This document shows positions 55,735 through 64,000 of a DNA stretch of 64,000 nt, one piece after another. Every line of letters starts with the position of its first letter. The stretch's first letter is position 1. The notes under the pieces are model-generated. The model saw only the letters and a list, made by a program, of their open reading frames with translations, was not told where the DNA came from and searched no databases. This DNA comes from Candidatus Melainabacteria bacterium (GTDB lineage Bacteria; Cyanobacteriota; Vampirovibrionia; Obscuribacterales; Obscuribacteraceae), in NCBI GenBank assembly GCA_013288645.1, contig JABDBL010000004.1, positions 1 through 64,000 of the forward strand, in the 5' to 3' direction. The translations under genes were made by a program, and so were the position numbers.

Positions 55735-57108
55735 TTATTCAGCATCTACTTCTAATTGTGTATATTGTTCGATCAGCGGTTTGTTATGACTATATTCATG
55801 GACTCTGAGGGGAACGTAAATTACCACGCTCGTAAGCCAGGCATTAAGAGCAGCTATACCGAAGTGGCAGAAGTCCAAGATAGAAATGAGCCCCGAGGTG
55901 GCAATGCCGATTGCAATACCTCCAATTAAAGCAACGATGGCTGGAATGTGCACCGCTGGTAGTTGCTTAAAATCATTTGTATTTTGCGTTAGGCTGTTGC
56001 TGCGAAACACTCTTTCTTGCAAGCACCATTCCGTAACCATGATGATAGTTGGAGTAGGTAAAATAACACAATTTATAGAAACCAGTGCGCTTAATGATTG
56101 AGTCATATCAGTAAGTGATAGTAATGCCGCACCAACAGCACCAGAAATGGCAAAAACAGCCACAGACAGAGTATGAGTTAATGGTACTAAACTTCCTACC
56201 GCTACTGCTCCGCCGAATAAACTAGAATCATTAGTAGAAAAATAATCGGCAGTTAGAATAAGCAATCCTACAATCGCTATACCACCAAAGCAATAATTAC
56301 TCATAAAGGCCAGTGTAGACGGATAGTCGATAGAACCACTCGCACGGGCAATGAACCATCCAGCAAGGGGAAATATAATTTGTCCAATTACAATAGCTAA
56401 TAATAGCGGTATAGCAGAGCGCAGGATACCCGGTTTGGAATATCGCCAATAATCCTGTTCATTACCCCATACGGCAAAACCTATAATAAATGAAGAAGTA
56501 AGACTAAGTGCATAAAGATTGCTAGGATGCGGCAGATCAACTAATGCACTAGGTACAGGGTCATGTAGTGCTTTCCATAAAACATAGCCTGCCCATGCAA
56601 TCAATACTGGTGCAGCCATGAAGCGAGCAAAGTTTGCTACACCGGTAAAACCAAAAAAATTATTGAAAGCCATAAGAAAGGCAAATATGACAGACAACCA
56701 AAATAAAGGTAAATGCCAATGGAAGAGATTAAGCACTGCTTGAGCCATTAAAACTGCTGTCAGTGAATACCAAGCAACAAAAAGCCAAAGCAAATTGATT
56801 GTTAAAAGCGCACCACCCCAACGTCCGAAGACTGTTTGTCCTAGCCTACAGTAACCTAGTCCGGTTTTGGCCCCCAATTGGCAAGCTGGCACCGAGTAGA
56901 GCAATAATAACAAAACGCTAATTGCCCCGCAAAATGCTAATTGAGGCAAAGTAATTCCCTGACGATACCATTCAAAGCCTGCCAAAACAGCAGGAAATGA
57001 CGCCACCATTGTCAGCCAAAGTAATCCCATAGTCAGGGCTGACTTACGCTCAGAAAGAGGAATAGCCTCGGAAGAATTAGTGATGTCGTGACAGTCGTTT
57101 ATTGGCAT
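55735..57108 (-). CDS. NCS1-family cytosine/purine permease
   Basis: A 457-residue transporter with about 12 hydrophobic helices in the NCS1 (CodB/cytosine-purine-hydantoin) arrangement. It begins ALTMGLLWLTMVASFPAVLAG and GLGYCRLGQTVFGRWGGAL. Helix 6 is followed by GFAVWGNEQDYWRYSK, a typical NCS1 sequence, then FSTNDSSLFGGAVAVG. The likely cargo is a nucleobase or related compound with H+ or Na+. It stands between two plus-strand operons and is convergent with the CHASE2 operon, 3 bp from its stop. Confidence 0.88.
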   Translation of the reverse strand: MPINDCHDITNSSEAIPLSERKSALTMGLLWLTMVASFPAVLAGFEWYRQGITLPQLAFCGAISVLLLLLYSVPACQLGAKTGLGYCRLGQTVFGRWGGALLTINLLWLFVAWYSLTAVLMAQAVLNLFHWHLPLFWLSVIFAFLMAFNNFFGFTGVANFARFMAAPVLIAWAGYVLWKALHDPVPSALVDLPHPSNLYALSLTSSFIIGFAVWGNEQDYWRYSKPGILRSAIPLLLAIVIGQIIFPLAGWFIARASGSIDYPSTLAFMSNYCFGGIAIVGLLILTADYFSTNDSSLFGGAVAVGSLVPLTHTLSVAVFAISGAVGAALLSLTDMTQSLSALVSINCVILPTPTIIMVTEWCLQERVFRSNSLTQNTNDFKQLPAVHIPAIVALIGGIAIGIATSGLISILDFCHFGIAALNAWLTSVVIYVPLRVHEYSHNKPLIEQYTQLEVDAE

Positions 57109-57209
57109 AATCTAAAAATATAAATTCAATTCTTGAAAACAAGCTTTAATGAGACAAAATCTTATCAAGAAGTCATACTTTTGGTGGGCATATATGGAGT
57201 TATACATCA

Positions 57210-58610
57210 ATGCGGACATATAAACTTGGATTGATTTTAGCAAGCACCATTTATACGGGCTTTTTCGTTTTTAGTATGGTAAGGGCCGAAAATCCCAAGG
57301 TGCCACCGACAAGCTATTTACCGGTCGTCATTCAAGAAACTTTTGCTCAGTTAATTGCTCGTATGTCTGCAGCCAAACCCAAATTAGCATTGGAACAAAA
57401 TCAGTTATTAGCCGAAAGATATGATTTAACAAATCATCCCTCTAGTGACGTTCGTATGTCGGGGGGTAAGTCCATCCAAGAAGGTGTGAGAGTCAAATTG
57501 CCTGGTGCCCTTGACTGGGAAAAGCTCGGTGCAATGAATCCCGAAGATATTCGCACCCAGCATCTTTTTCCAAAAGGTTTTATGCCTTTGCCACATCCTA
57601 ATCATCCTGAAGGAGGAATGCTATTTCCTCATTTTGAAATTGACGAGTTGAAAAAACAAGAAGGGAGAGATCTTACACGTTTTGACTTAGATTATGATTT
57701 GCCAGATCATTTTTTGCCGGAATTTCCAGCACCAATATATTTAACAACCCATCCTGAGCTTGGGGACGTGAGCAAAGGCCAAGTGATCACAATCAGTAAT
57801 TATTATGAGACTTTCAATGGCATTCTAAATCCTAAACAATTAGAAGGTTTAAGACTTTTGGTCACTCCCTTTCCTCAGCAACAGTTTAATCAAACAGAAG
57901 ACAGACGCTCAATAATTGCTAGTCGTGGTGTTAGCTGTTTGGATTGTCATACTAATGGACATACCAATGGTGCTACGCACTTAGCCGGAGATACTCGTCC
58001 GCAAGAATTTAGACATCGTATTGATACACCCACTTTGCGCGGTGTGAATATTCAACGGTTATTTGGTTCACAGCGCGCGCTTAAGACTGTGGAAGATTTC
58101 ACAGAATTTGAACAACGTGGCGCTTATTTTGATGGTGATCATGTTATAGCCGCTAAAAAAGGAGTGAACCCTCTTGAGCGCGGCAGCCAAGTTCATTTCA
58201 TGGCTGAATTTCAAGAAATACTTGATTTTCCTCCGGCGCCGAAACTTGATGTGTTTGGTAAGCTCGATCCAAGCAAAGCTACTAAGGGAGAATTACATGG
58301 ACAAGAAGTATTTTTTGGTAAAGGACAATGTGCTACTTGCCACACTCCACCTTATTACACAGACAATTTGATGCATAACTTTAAATGCGAACGATTTTAT
58401 GAACCAGAAATGGTGCGGGGAATGATGGCTGTAGGAGACGGTCCTATTAAGACTTTCCCTTTACGTGGACTGAAAGACTCACCACCTTATCTACATGATG
58501 GACGTTTATTAACTTTGGATGATACGGTTGAATATTTCAATCTTATTCTGCAAACTAAACTGAATACACAAGAGAAAAAAGATTTGGTGGCCTTCTTACG
58601 GACTTTATAA
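57210..58610 (+). CDS. Di-haem cytochrome c peroxidase-like protein
   Basis: A 466-residue exported protein (hydrophobic start GLILASTIYTGFFVFSMVRA). Two haem c sites are present: CLDCH at residues 243-247 and CATCH at 374-378. The surrounding sequence (GVSCLDCHTNGHTNG.. RGVNIQRLFGSQRALKTVEDFTEFEQRGAYFDGD, and TFPLRGLKDSPPYLHDGRLLTLDDTVEYFN) belongs to the di-haem peroxidase/MauG-like superfamily. It should sit in the periplasm and reduce peroxide or oxidise a partner. It is followed 3 bp later by a gene with another CxxCH. Confidence 0.88.
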   Translation: MRTYKLGLILASTIYTGFFVFSMVRAENPKVPPTSYLPVVIQETFAQLIARMSAAKPKLALEQNQLLAERYDLTNHPSSDVRMSGGKSIQEGVRVKLPGALDWEKLGAMNPEDIRTQHLFPKGFMPLPHPNHPEGGMLFPHFEIDELKKQEGRDLTRFDLDYDLPDHFLPEFPAPIYLTTHPELGDVSKGQVITISNYYETFNGILNPKQLEGLRLLVTPFPQQQFNQTEDRRSIIASRGVSCLDCHTNGHTNGATHLAGDTRPQEFRHRIDTPTLRGVNIQRLFGSQRALKTVEDFTEFEQRGAYFDGDHVIAAKKGVNPLERGSQVHFMAEFQEILDFPPAPKLDVFGKLDPSKATKGELHGQEVFFGKGQCATCHTPPYYTDNLMHNFKCERFYEPEMVRGMMAVGDGPIKTFPLRGLKDSPPYLHDGRLLTLDDTVEYFNLILQTKLNTQEKKDLVAFLRTL

Positions 58611-58613
58611 AAC

Positions 58614-59462
58614 ATGTCCAGGTTAGGGACAAATATTTTGTTAGGACTAATTTTTATACTAGCCACCGCTTTTGTCTTTATCAACTCAGTGCAGAGTCAA
58701 ATAGAAGATAGTAAAAAATTAGAGCCAACCGTAACTAAAACAGGATTACCAACAAAAATAAAAAATGACACAGACGATAGTAAGAAACTGGAGCCTAGTG
58801 CGACCAAAACAGATTTGCCATCAGAAACAAAAGATAAAGTAGAAGATACTAAGAAACCAGAGTCAGATATATTCAAAACAGATTTTCCATGGGAAGGTAA
58901 GAACACCATGGATGATAGTGCGAACTCAGAACCGCCAAAAATAGATCCTGCATTAGAGGCAAAGAATAATGCGGAATTGAAATTGGCAAATAAACTCTAT
59001 AACACCAGAAAATTTAGCGACTCTTTAAAACATTTTCGCAGTGTTGCTGACTCCGGTGCTGATAATGGTGAAGCACGAATACAGGCCGGTGTCTGCTTGT
59101 ATCAAATGAAAAATTATGATGCAGCTCTGAAAGAATATATGAGAGCAGCCAAAGACGCTAAATTTATCTCGATCCAACATAAAGCTGAGGACTCGGCTCG
59201 AACTCTGGATTGCTGTATGAGGGGCATTTGTCCAGCTAATTGTTTGAAACGCAGCTCGCCTGGCTGGCATAAGATGCCTGGAGACGATACACATATTTGG
59301 ATGACTTTTAATTACACGGACCATAAAACTGGTAAGCATGGCTCAAAAAGTTTTAGTAACGCCCATATAGGTGACGTAATTGTATTTGAAAATGGCGTAC
59401 CCCAAGATAAGGGTAAATGTCCTATTTGTCACGGTACAGGACATGTGAGCTTTCCCCAATAG
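58614..59462 (+). CDS. Exported repeat/TPR-like protein with C-terminal CxxCH/CxxCxGxG motif
   Basis: A 282-residue protein in four parts. These are an N-terminal anchor (LGLIFILATAFVFINSVQS), three to four imperfect repeats of about 21 residues (DSKKLEPxxTKTxLP), a TPR-like region (about 122-195; KLANKLYNTRKFSDSLKHF, VCLYQMKNYDAALKEY), and a Cys-rich end. The end has CCMRGICPANC and CPICHGTGH, which is both a haem-c type CxxCH and half of a DnaJ-type zinc motif. It starts 3 bp after the cytochrome gene, so the two are probably partners. Confidence 0.7.
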   Translation: MSRLGTNILLGLIFILATAFVFINSVQSQIEDSKKLEPTVTKTGLPTKIKNDTDDSKKLEPSATKTDLPSETKDKVEDTKKPESDIFKTDFPWEGKNTMDDSANSEPPKIDPALEAKNNAELKLANKLYNTRKFSDSLKHFRSVADSGADNGEARIQAGVCLYQMKNYDAALKEYMRAAKDAKFISIQHKAEDSARTLDCCMRGICPANCLKRSSPGWHKMPGDDTHIWMTFNYTDHKTGKHGSKSFSNAHIGDVIVFENGVPQDKGKCPICHGTGHVSFPQ

Positions 59463-59516
59463 AGACTTTTTGTCTCATTGGATTTATGATCTTATAGTCT
59501 TGAAACCGCAATCAGG

Positions 59517-60791
59517 TCAATTGTTTGTTTGGTCGTTATTATGAAAAGTGCAAACAAAAGTAATTGAATCGTATCCTGGAAGTTCAGCAACACCCTTAAA
59601 AAGATGTTGTTTTTCATCAACTGTGGCGCGCTCAGTGGCGTTCATCTTTTCAGGAAAAACAGTAGGGAAGACTACAGATGGATGGTAGCTTAGCTTATTT
59701 AGAGAATCAACTAAAACTTTCGTAGCAGCTTTGGAAAATTGAGAATTAATAGGCACAGCCTTTACTGTTCCATTGCTTTTAATTGTTATAGCGATATTAG
59801 CAATACCCTTTTGCCAGGACGGATCAATATTGTCTTCTGAAATAACATTGCCACTACGCCAATATATATGATTCTTGATATAAGGGTTAGCACCTAAATA
59901 ATTTTTACCTAAAACCACGACTTTCCCTGGTTCAGGGTTTGTGCGCTCAAACCTCCAGACAGTGTTAAGCGTTTCGGCAACACCATGCGCCCAGTAATAC
60001 CAGTTAGGATAAGGGAATTTTACTAAATTATAATAGCTATCGCCCAAGTAAGGATTGCCTTTACTGAGCGCCTTCTCTTTACTAATTTCTTGTATAACTT
60101 CTGGCGGGAAATCGTGCAAAGAAATTTCGCCCACATTCATGCCACTAATCATAGGTGCCTTAATAGAACCAAGCGAGCTGGGAAAACTGATGCCACTGTA
60201 GGAGAGAGGTTTACCATCCGGTTTTTGCAATTGAATAGTATTTCCTGTGGCAATCATAATGAACCAGGGAGCAGTGGCAACCTGATTTTTATTCCTATAC
60301 AACTCAATATATTCAATAGATGGATCGTTAACCAGACAAAGATTGTTATGCACACTTTTTATTGTCCAACATGTGTCTCTATCGATTATTTTGTCTTTTG
60401 ATTCTGCTGCTTCTACAAGCTTTATTTTTAGAAATGGCACACCCTTATCTGGTTCAGGTATCGTGCCATACTCCTCGCCATTGGCAATAAAAACTACGTT
60501 GCTGCCAGAGCTAATGTGAACGGGTTTAAAAAACTGCAGCTTATAGTTAATTAGCTCGCTCAAAAGATTAGGTTCTTTAGCTCCGCCTGTTTTAGATACA
60601 TCCGGTTTTTCTATAGAATTCTTCTGAGACAAATTATTATCTTCAGATATAGAACTGATGGTGCTCGCGTCGGCTGAAACATTATTTTGCTCGTGATTAA
60701 TCTCGCCTTGTGCCTTACTAAAAGCAGTAGTTAAGCAACTGGCAAGTAAAAGCAACTGCACAAGCACACAACAACTTTTACGAACGAACAA
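59517..60791 (-). CDS. Exported hypothetical protein with TonB-like C-terminus
   Basis: A 424-residue protein with a signal peptide (VQLLLLASCLTTAFS). A Ser/Asn-rich linker and a beta-rich central part (FKPVHISSGSNVVFIANGEEYGTIPEPDKGVPFLKIKLVEA) follow. The final part (IAITIKSNGTVKAVPINSQ.. VLVDSLNKLSYHPSVVFP) has the shape of a TonB/TolA C-terminal domain. It converges on the preceding cytochrome-related gene. The role is unknown. Confidence 0.65.
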   Translation of the reverse strand: MFVRKSCCVLVQLLLLASCLTTAFSKAQGEINHEQNNVSADASTISSISEDNNLSQKNSIEKPDVSKTGGAKEPNLLSELINYKLQFFKPVHISSGSNVVFIANGEEYGTIPEPDKGVPFLKIKLVEAAESKDKIIDRDTCWTIKSVHNNLCLVNDPSIEYIELYRNKNQVATAPWFIMIATGNTIQLQKPDGKPLSYSGISFPSSLGSIKAPMISGMNVGEISLHDFPPEVIQEISKEKALSKGNPYLGDSYYNLVKFPYPNWYYWAHGVAETLNTVWRFERTNPEPGKVVVLGKNYLGANPYIKNHIYWRSGNVISEDNIDPSWQKGIANIAITIKSNGTVKAVPINSQFSKAATKVLVDSLNKLSYHPSVVFPTVFPEKMNATERATVDEKQHLFKGVAELPGYDSITFVCTFHNNDQTNN

Positions 60792-60830
60792 GGTCGCCTC
60801 CTTCTTTTACGCTAAATTATTAAATTGAAT

Positions 60831-61160
60831 CTATTTGATTAAGCCCTTCATTTCGCTCATGCCTTGCTTTTCAACCATATTAGTGACACTTCTTTTCATT
60901 TGACTTTCAGCTAACCCTTCAAGACCACTTGCCTTTGAGGCAGCTGTTGCTGGGGCAGGACCCAATATCATTGTGCCTTTTGTGGTCACTGTCAATGAAT
61001 ATTTAGCACCTGAGTTTTGATCAATAACCGCATATTGACCAGGAGTCATAGTAGTGGTGCCCACTTCTGTTGGACCTGTTATTGCGCTATCAGCGGCATA
61101 TGCACTTAGATTTAACGACAGAAGAGATAATATTGCCCATGACATGAATAATTTGTACAT
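60831..61160 (-). CDS. Small exported hypothetical protein
   Basis: A 109-residue protein with a clean signal peptide (AILSLLSLNLSAYAA) and a Gly/Thr-rich mature part (GPTEVGTTTMTPGQYAVIDQ). A Lys-rich helix follows at the end (ESQMKRSVTNMVEKQGMSEMKG). It lies 39 bp upstream of the previous gene on the same strand, possibly one operon. No family is recognised. Confidence 0.6.
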   Translation of the reverse strand: MYKLFMSWAILSLLSLNLSAYAADSAITGPTEVGTTTMTPGQYAVIDQNSGAKYSLTVTTKGTMILGPAPATAASKASGLEGLAESQMKRSVTNMVEKQGMSEMKGLIK

Positions 61161-61442
61161 ATCTTTTACCTTCTTTACTACTAATAAAATTGTGATTTAG
61201 GGTGATAAACTCATGCATTCAATAAGACCGTTCAAACTGAGGATATTTTAACTTATTGGTATCTATGATACTAAGCAATAATTTGGCTAGAAATCCTATA
61301 TCGATTCCATCGGCAGCCGGATAGAATCAAAATTCCAAGTTCCTCCTCAAGCTATTGTCTGTGATTACGATGCAACACCGAGTGGATTCCGCGCCGACGG
61401 ACTGATGTTTATTGATTACGAAAATAAATAACACTGTAGAAA
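61161..61442 (+). other. Intergenic region with a possible coding remnant
   Basis: Part of a 460-bp gap. The plus strand from about 61291 to 61431 reads YIDSIGSRIESKFQVPPQ, then AIVCDYDATPSGF and DGLMFIDYENK, to a stop. It has an in-frame stop just upstream and no start codon, so it may be the tail of a lost gene. The first 100 bp show nothing. Confidence 0.3.
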
Positions 61443-61488
61443 TAAAAAAGGAGCTACAAATAACTCAGTTAAGAGTTTCATAGCTCCT
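61443..61488 (-). terminator. Intrinsic terminator after the 61621 gene
   Basis: On the minus strand AGGAGCTA (61488-61481) pairs with TAGCTCCT (61456-61449), enclosing an inner AACTC/GAGTT stem. TTTTTT follows. It lies about 130 bp beyond the stop of the gene at 61621. Confidence 0.8.
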
Positions 61489-61620
61489 GGTGGCGCCCAC
61501 GGGGTTACCTCAATTATGACCTGACCATGAACCAATTTGCATCTGATTACTCCCATAGAAAGAATCGACTTTTATTTGCCGTAATTTCACCTGCACTGCT
61601 GTGCCAGGATAACTAGTCAC

Positions 61621-62208
61621 TCACGAGCTTTCGTCATCGTCCCAAACCCAACTACCAAAGTCCTTCCTCAGGATCTCGATTATCGAACCGCTCCGCTCCC
61701 ATTTATGATCTGGTGGTAAAATCAACTCCGTCTCGAAGGTCGGACACACCCGTTGGTTGAACGCGAGGATCCAGGGAACCGAAACTGGCTGACTGGTAAT
61801 CCTCTGCAGGAATTCGCCTTCTGGTAGACTCCGATGTGGAGACTCGCACTCCATCAGATAATAATCGGCATCGATAGACGCTGCGGTCTCCCGAAGAAGA
61901 GTGCGCCAGCGAATTGCCTCTTTTTCGTTGGTCAATTGTGGCCAGAACATCTCGTCTCCCTCTTCTAAGATAACTGTTCTTCCGCTTTTGTCGAGGCCGT
62001 CCAGGAGTTCCAGGGATATAACCCCATTTCCAACCTCAAATCCAAACCAGACACCTTGCCAGGTGCTTGATACAGCTAGCGCCTCGGCAACGGTCTTGAA
62101 CGGCACGAACGACTGCCCAGGGTACGCGGTAACGAACTGCTCCTGCTCGCTAGACCAGGACAACTCGCAACAACGCTGGAGTACGTGGCGCGCTCCGAAT
62201 CTTTCCAT
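61621..62208 (-). CDS. Hypothetical protein of foreign base composition, 5' end unclear
   Basis: A 195-residue soluble protein, Trp- and Glu-rich (QGVWFGFEVGNGVISLELLDGL.. EGDEMFWPQLTNEKEAIRWRTLL.. HKWERSGSIIEILRKDFGSW). Its codons are clearly more GC-rich than neighbouring genes, suggesting transfer. Upstream of ATG 62208 the same frame continues sensibly (DLITRFARSLLSRAELFECVFAC) to about 62290 without a start codon, so the gene may be truncated or use an unusual start. No family is recognised. Confidence 0.6.
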   Translation of the reverse strand: MERFGARHVLQRCCELSWSSEQEQFVTAYPGQSFVPFKTVAEALAVSSTWQGVWFGFEVGNGVISLELLDGLDKSGRTVILEEGDEMFWPQLTNEKEAIRWRTLLRETAASIDADYYLMECESPHRSLPEGEFLQRITSQPVSVPWILAFNQRVCPTFETELILPPDHKWERSGSIIEILRKDFGSWVWDDDESS

Positions 62209-62595
62209 GCAGGCAAAGACACACTCAAATAGCTCTGCCCTCGACAGGAGCGACCGTGCAAATCGAGTAATTAAATCAACTGAAATCCTCTATCAACTCC
62301 CAAAAGCTTGATTATTGCTCCCAATGATCATTTTACGCTACCGGCCAATGCTTTCCCATCCCAATATATCATTATGGCATATTCGTTAGACAACCTGAGA
62401 AATACTAAGAAAACAATGCGGTATAATCCTCCCAACCTGCTGGGCTATCGACAGAGGTGAGTTTGAATTTAAGCCATGGTATCAAAGTCCATATGCTACT
62501 GCTATGCCCTCCTGCAAGACCAAGAATCGTTGAATTCTTCGTGTGTCAGTTTTCTATCAAGCAACGAGTGAACGACCATTTCGGAAGGAACAATT
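62209..62595. other. Intergenic region between the GC-rich gene and a TPR gene
   Basis: The left ~85 bp is still coding-like for the minus-strand gene. The rest is AT-rich without a convincing frame. AAGGAAC just before 62596 serves the TPR gene. A TATAATCC box near 62420 could be a -10. Nothing else is seen. Confidence 0.4.
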
Positions 62596-63027
62596 ATGAA
62601 CAACCTTTGCTCATTTTCTAGATCTACTGCTTTAACCCTGGTTGGCATATTCATGTGTCTAGTGGGGGCAGTGCCAATAACCCGGGCTGATGAAGTAGGG
62701 CAGGGAGATTGCTTTAGCGGAGGCACTAATTTAAAAGAATACTATGAAAAACAAATTGATGATTGCTCAAAAGTCTTGAAGCTAAATCCTAAAGATGAGG
62801 ATACTTATGTTAAGCGTGGGTTTGCTTATGGTGGATTAAAACAATACCAAAACGGAATTGATGATTGCTGTAAGGCTTTAGCTCTAAATCCTAGATTTGA
62901 GCGAGCCTATTCCATACGTGGTTATATCTATGAACAATTAAAGGAATACCAAAAAGCACAAGACGATTATGCTAAAGCCTTAACTCTAAATCCTAATTTT
63001 GAAGAATGTTCTTCTGTTCGCAAATAG
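62596..63027 (+). CDS. Small exported TPR protein
   Basis: A 143-residue protein with a signal peptide (STALTLVGIFMCLVGAVPITRA) and about two and a half TPR units (YYEKQIDDCSKVLKLNPKDEDTYVKRGFAYGGL, KQYQNGIDDCCKALALNPRFERAYSIRGYIYEQL, KEYQKAQDDYAKALTLNPNFEE). Each has the Asn-Pro turn. It starts at ATG 62596 with AAGGAAC upstream. A protein-interaction role in the periplasm is likely; the partner is unknown. Confidence 0.8.
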   Translation: MNNLCSFSRSTALTLVGIFMCLVGAVPITRADEVGQGDCFSGGTNLKEYYEKQIDDCSKVLKLNPKDEDTYVKRGFAYGGLKQYQNGIDDCCKALALNPRFERAYSIRGYIYEQLKEYQKAQDDYAKALTLNPNFEECSSVRK

Positions 63028-63162
63028 CAAAGTGGCTAAAGACTCAACACAGCAAGACAGCCTTGTAAGTTGCTGGAATTGCCGAGATTCTGCGCTTTAA
63101 TATTGCCGTCAACAGATGAGGCAGCCAAAAGCAATTTTTATCCAAATAGTATTCATTATTCT

Positions 63163-63324
63163 TCACAGCAAGTGAGAAGAACTTGCTCGTTTTCCAATAG
63201 AATAACCAGCAAAACATAAGAGCACAATCACAGATGCTAAGAAAATATAATGCGGAAAAAATAGCACAGCAACAATAATAGAAAAAAGCACACTCAGAAC
63301 AAGCTTGATCCAATACTTTCTCAT
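63163..63324 (-). CDS. Very small membrane protein
   Basis: From ATG 63324 a 53-residue protein with two hydrophobic segments (WIKLVLSVLFSIIVAVLFF and IFLASVIVLLCFAGYS) and a basic end. The frame extends upstream to a TTG at 63393, and the start is uncertain. It follows the next gene on the same strand. No family is recognised. Confidence 0.45.
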   Translation of the reverse strand: MRKYWIKLVLSVLFSIIVAVLFFPHYIFLASVIVLLCFAGYSIGKRASSSHLL

Positions 63325-63402
63325 TTTTTCTGAAACCGTAGTTATTGTTTTGCCTACCGATATTTCAATTATCTCAGCTTGCAGCCAAACCAAGGCATAC
63401 AG

Positions 63403-63867
63403 TTAAGGATAATCTACAAAACGAACCTCGAACGACTCTATTCTTCCTTGATCGCCTGATAAATAGACCGAAGTGAAAATTTTAGCTTTCCCTTTCTCAA
63501 AAACGGCTGGCGTAGCACACTTATATATGTCGGTGCAGCCACTCTTACCACACATTTTGCCGTCGAAATCTATTTGAGAATCTCCAAGAGTTTTTAAGGA
63601 ACCAAGATTCTTTGCGCAACTAGCGAATAGGGATTCGAAATCTTTCTTGTAACCTCCGTTTAGATCTTCTAAAAGACATTTTCCGGAATATTGGCGTAAG
63701 TTATTTAAATCCCAGTTTTTAACTACAGCCGGTATCGTCCGGTTTAAATATTCTCTGGCTTCTCGGTTAGGCAGACCAAAGATCAAGCGTAGAGAAATAA
63801 GGAGACAAGTCCCTAGAAGTACAATCACTATGCCAATGCGTAAAATTTTGACCAGGATTTTCTTCAT
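63403..63867 (-). CDS. Membrane-anchored hypothetical protein
   Basis: A 154-residue protein with a membrane segment (about 10-31, IGIVIVLLGTCLLISLRLIF) and a Cys-containing extracytoplasmic part (CLLEDLNGGYKKDFESLFASC.. GKMCGKSGCTDIYKC). On the minus strand TATAAT lies six bases before ATG 63867, so the mRNA may be leaderless. No family is recognised. Confidence 0.6.
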   Translation of the reverse strand: MKKILVKILRIGIVIVLLGTCLLISLRLIFGLPNREAREYLNRTIPAVVKNWDLNNLRQYSGKCLLEDLNGGYKKDFESLFASCAKNLGSLKTLGDSQIDFDGKMCGKSGCTDIYKCATPAVFEKGKAKIFTSVYLSGDQGRIESFEVRFVDYP

Positions 63868-63906
63868 CCCAAGATTATACCCAAACTAATATTAAGGAGT
63901 GCTTCG

Positions 63907-63922
63907 TAACGTACATAATCTG
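63907..63922. other. Second copy of the short dif-like site
   Basis: TAACGTACATAATCTG matches 15 of 16 bases at 19766-19781. The flank is TTCG on the left, also seen in XerC arms. It is intergenic, near the right edge of the window. Confidence 0.25.
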
Positions 63923-64000
63923 GAAGAGAGGGCTGCCTGACATTACGGAGAGGCAAAATTCGAGAGGTTAGTCTAAAGAGGTTATATCAATTTTGCTCTA

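Noticed and set aside
57109..57209. Purine or thiamine riboswitch before the NCS1 permease
   Set aside because: The leader is short and AT-rich with no recognisable aptamer core.
61440..61520. Hairpin with CGCCACC nearby, considered as the end of a tmRNA or tRNA-like RNA
   Set aside because: There is no T-arm or acceptor pairing, and the hairpin with T-run fits a plain terminator on the minus strand.

Overview
The window reads as chromosome of an AT-rich, non-photosynthetic relative of Cyanobacteria. Three things support this. The 16S rRNA gene (39139-40645) carries the cyanobacterial-type sequence around E. coli position 780-805 (39882-39906). No photosynthesis gene is present. The gene content (TadE/TadG pilus proteins, TPR and WG-repeat proteins, VIT/VWA protein, CHASE2 kinase, HTTM fragments) resembles Vampirovibrionia/Melainabacteria, possibly Obscuribacterales. 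The lineage is an inference; the 16S gene would settle it.

Left third (1-35 kb), mostly housekeeping. After a broken HTTM membrane-protein locus comes a pilus-type group (TadG-like with a von Willebrand domain, then two TadE-like proteins). It converges on the translation/transcription operon rimP-nusA-ylxR-infB-rbfA-truB (minus strand), which has an attenuator-like hairpin in its leader. Then follow ybeY, an undecaprenol/diacylglycerol kinase and a cysteine desulfurase, then an aldehyde dehydrogenase facing a TPR protein. A WG-repeat protein and a broken toxin-antitoxin locus come next. A division/wall cluster follows: a zinc-ribbon membrane protein, rsmH, ftsL-like, ftsI and a 5'-nucleotidase on the minus strand, with dapF-ftsQ divergent. 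After that are a thioredoxin, mazG, a UDP-glucose dehydrogenase plus UDP-glucuronate decarboxylase pair (UDP-xylose route), and a SulP transporter fused to a carbonic-anhydrase-like domain.

Middle (36-48.5 kb), accessory and rearranged. A 16S rRNA gene stands alone: tandem promoters in front, a strong terminator behind, no 23S, 5S or tRNA. The last ~75 bp of 16S plus ~150 bp of spacer recur at 43440-43668, and a 21-nt piece of the 16S tail sits at 41342. Between the two long copies lie zinc-ribbon proteins and a DUF4143-type ATPase. Around them are toxin-antitoxin genes (MazEF-like, TumE-like, an orphan Xre/MbcA/ParS-like antitoxin, a truncated VapC), GNAT fragments and a retroviral-type protease that has lost its catalytic Asp. 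RecQ closes the region.

Right third (48.5-64 kb), envelope and signalling. It holds a coiled-coil lipoprotein, a VIT-VWA exported protein, and a three-gene operon of CHASE2 histidine kinase, NarL-type regulator and an exported protein. The exported protein shares a 13-residue motif with the VIT-VWA protein. Then come an NCS1 permease, a di-haem cytochrome c with a partner that ends in a CxxCH/CxxCxGxG motif, several exported hypothetical proteins, and a more GC-rich foreign-looking gene near 62 kb.

Most interesting: (1) the stand-alone 16S gene and the repeated 16S-tail/spacer copies around the accessory genes; (2) the VIT-VWA protein and CHASE2 two-component operon joined by a private peptide motif, a candidate undescribed envelope-sensing system; (3) many genes caught in decay (doc, vapC, two GNATs, HTTM, the protease).
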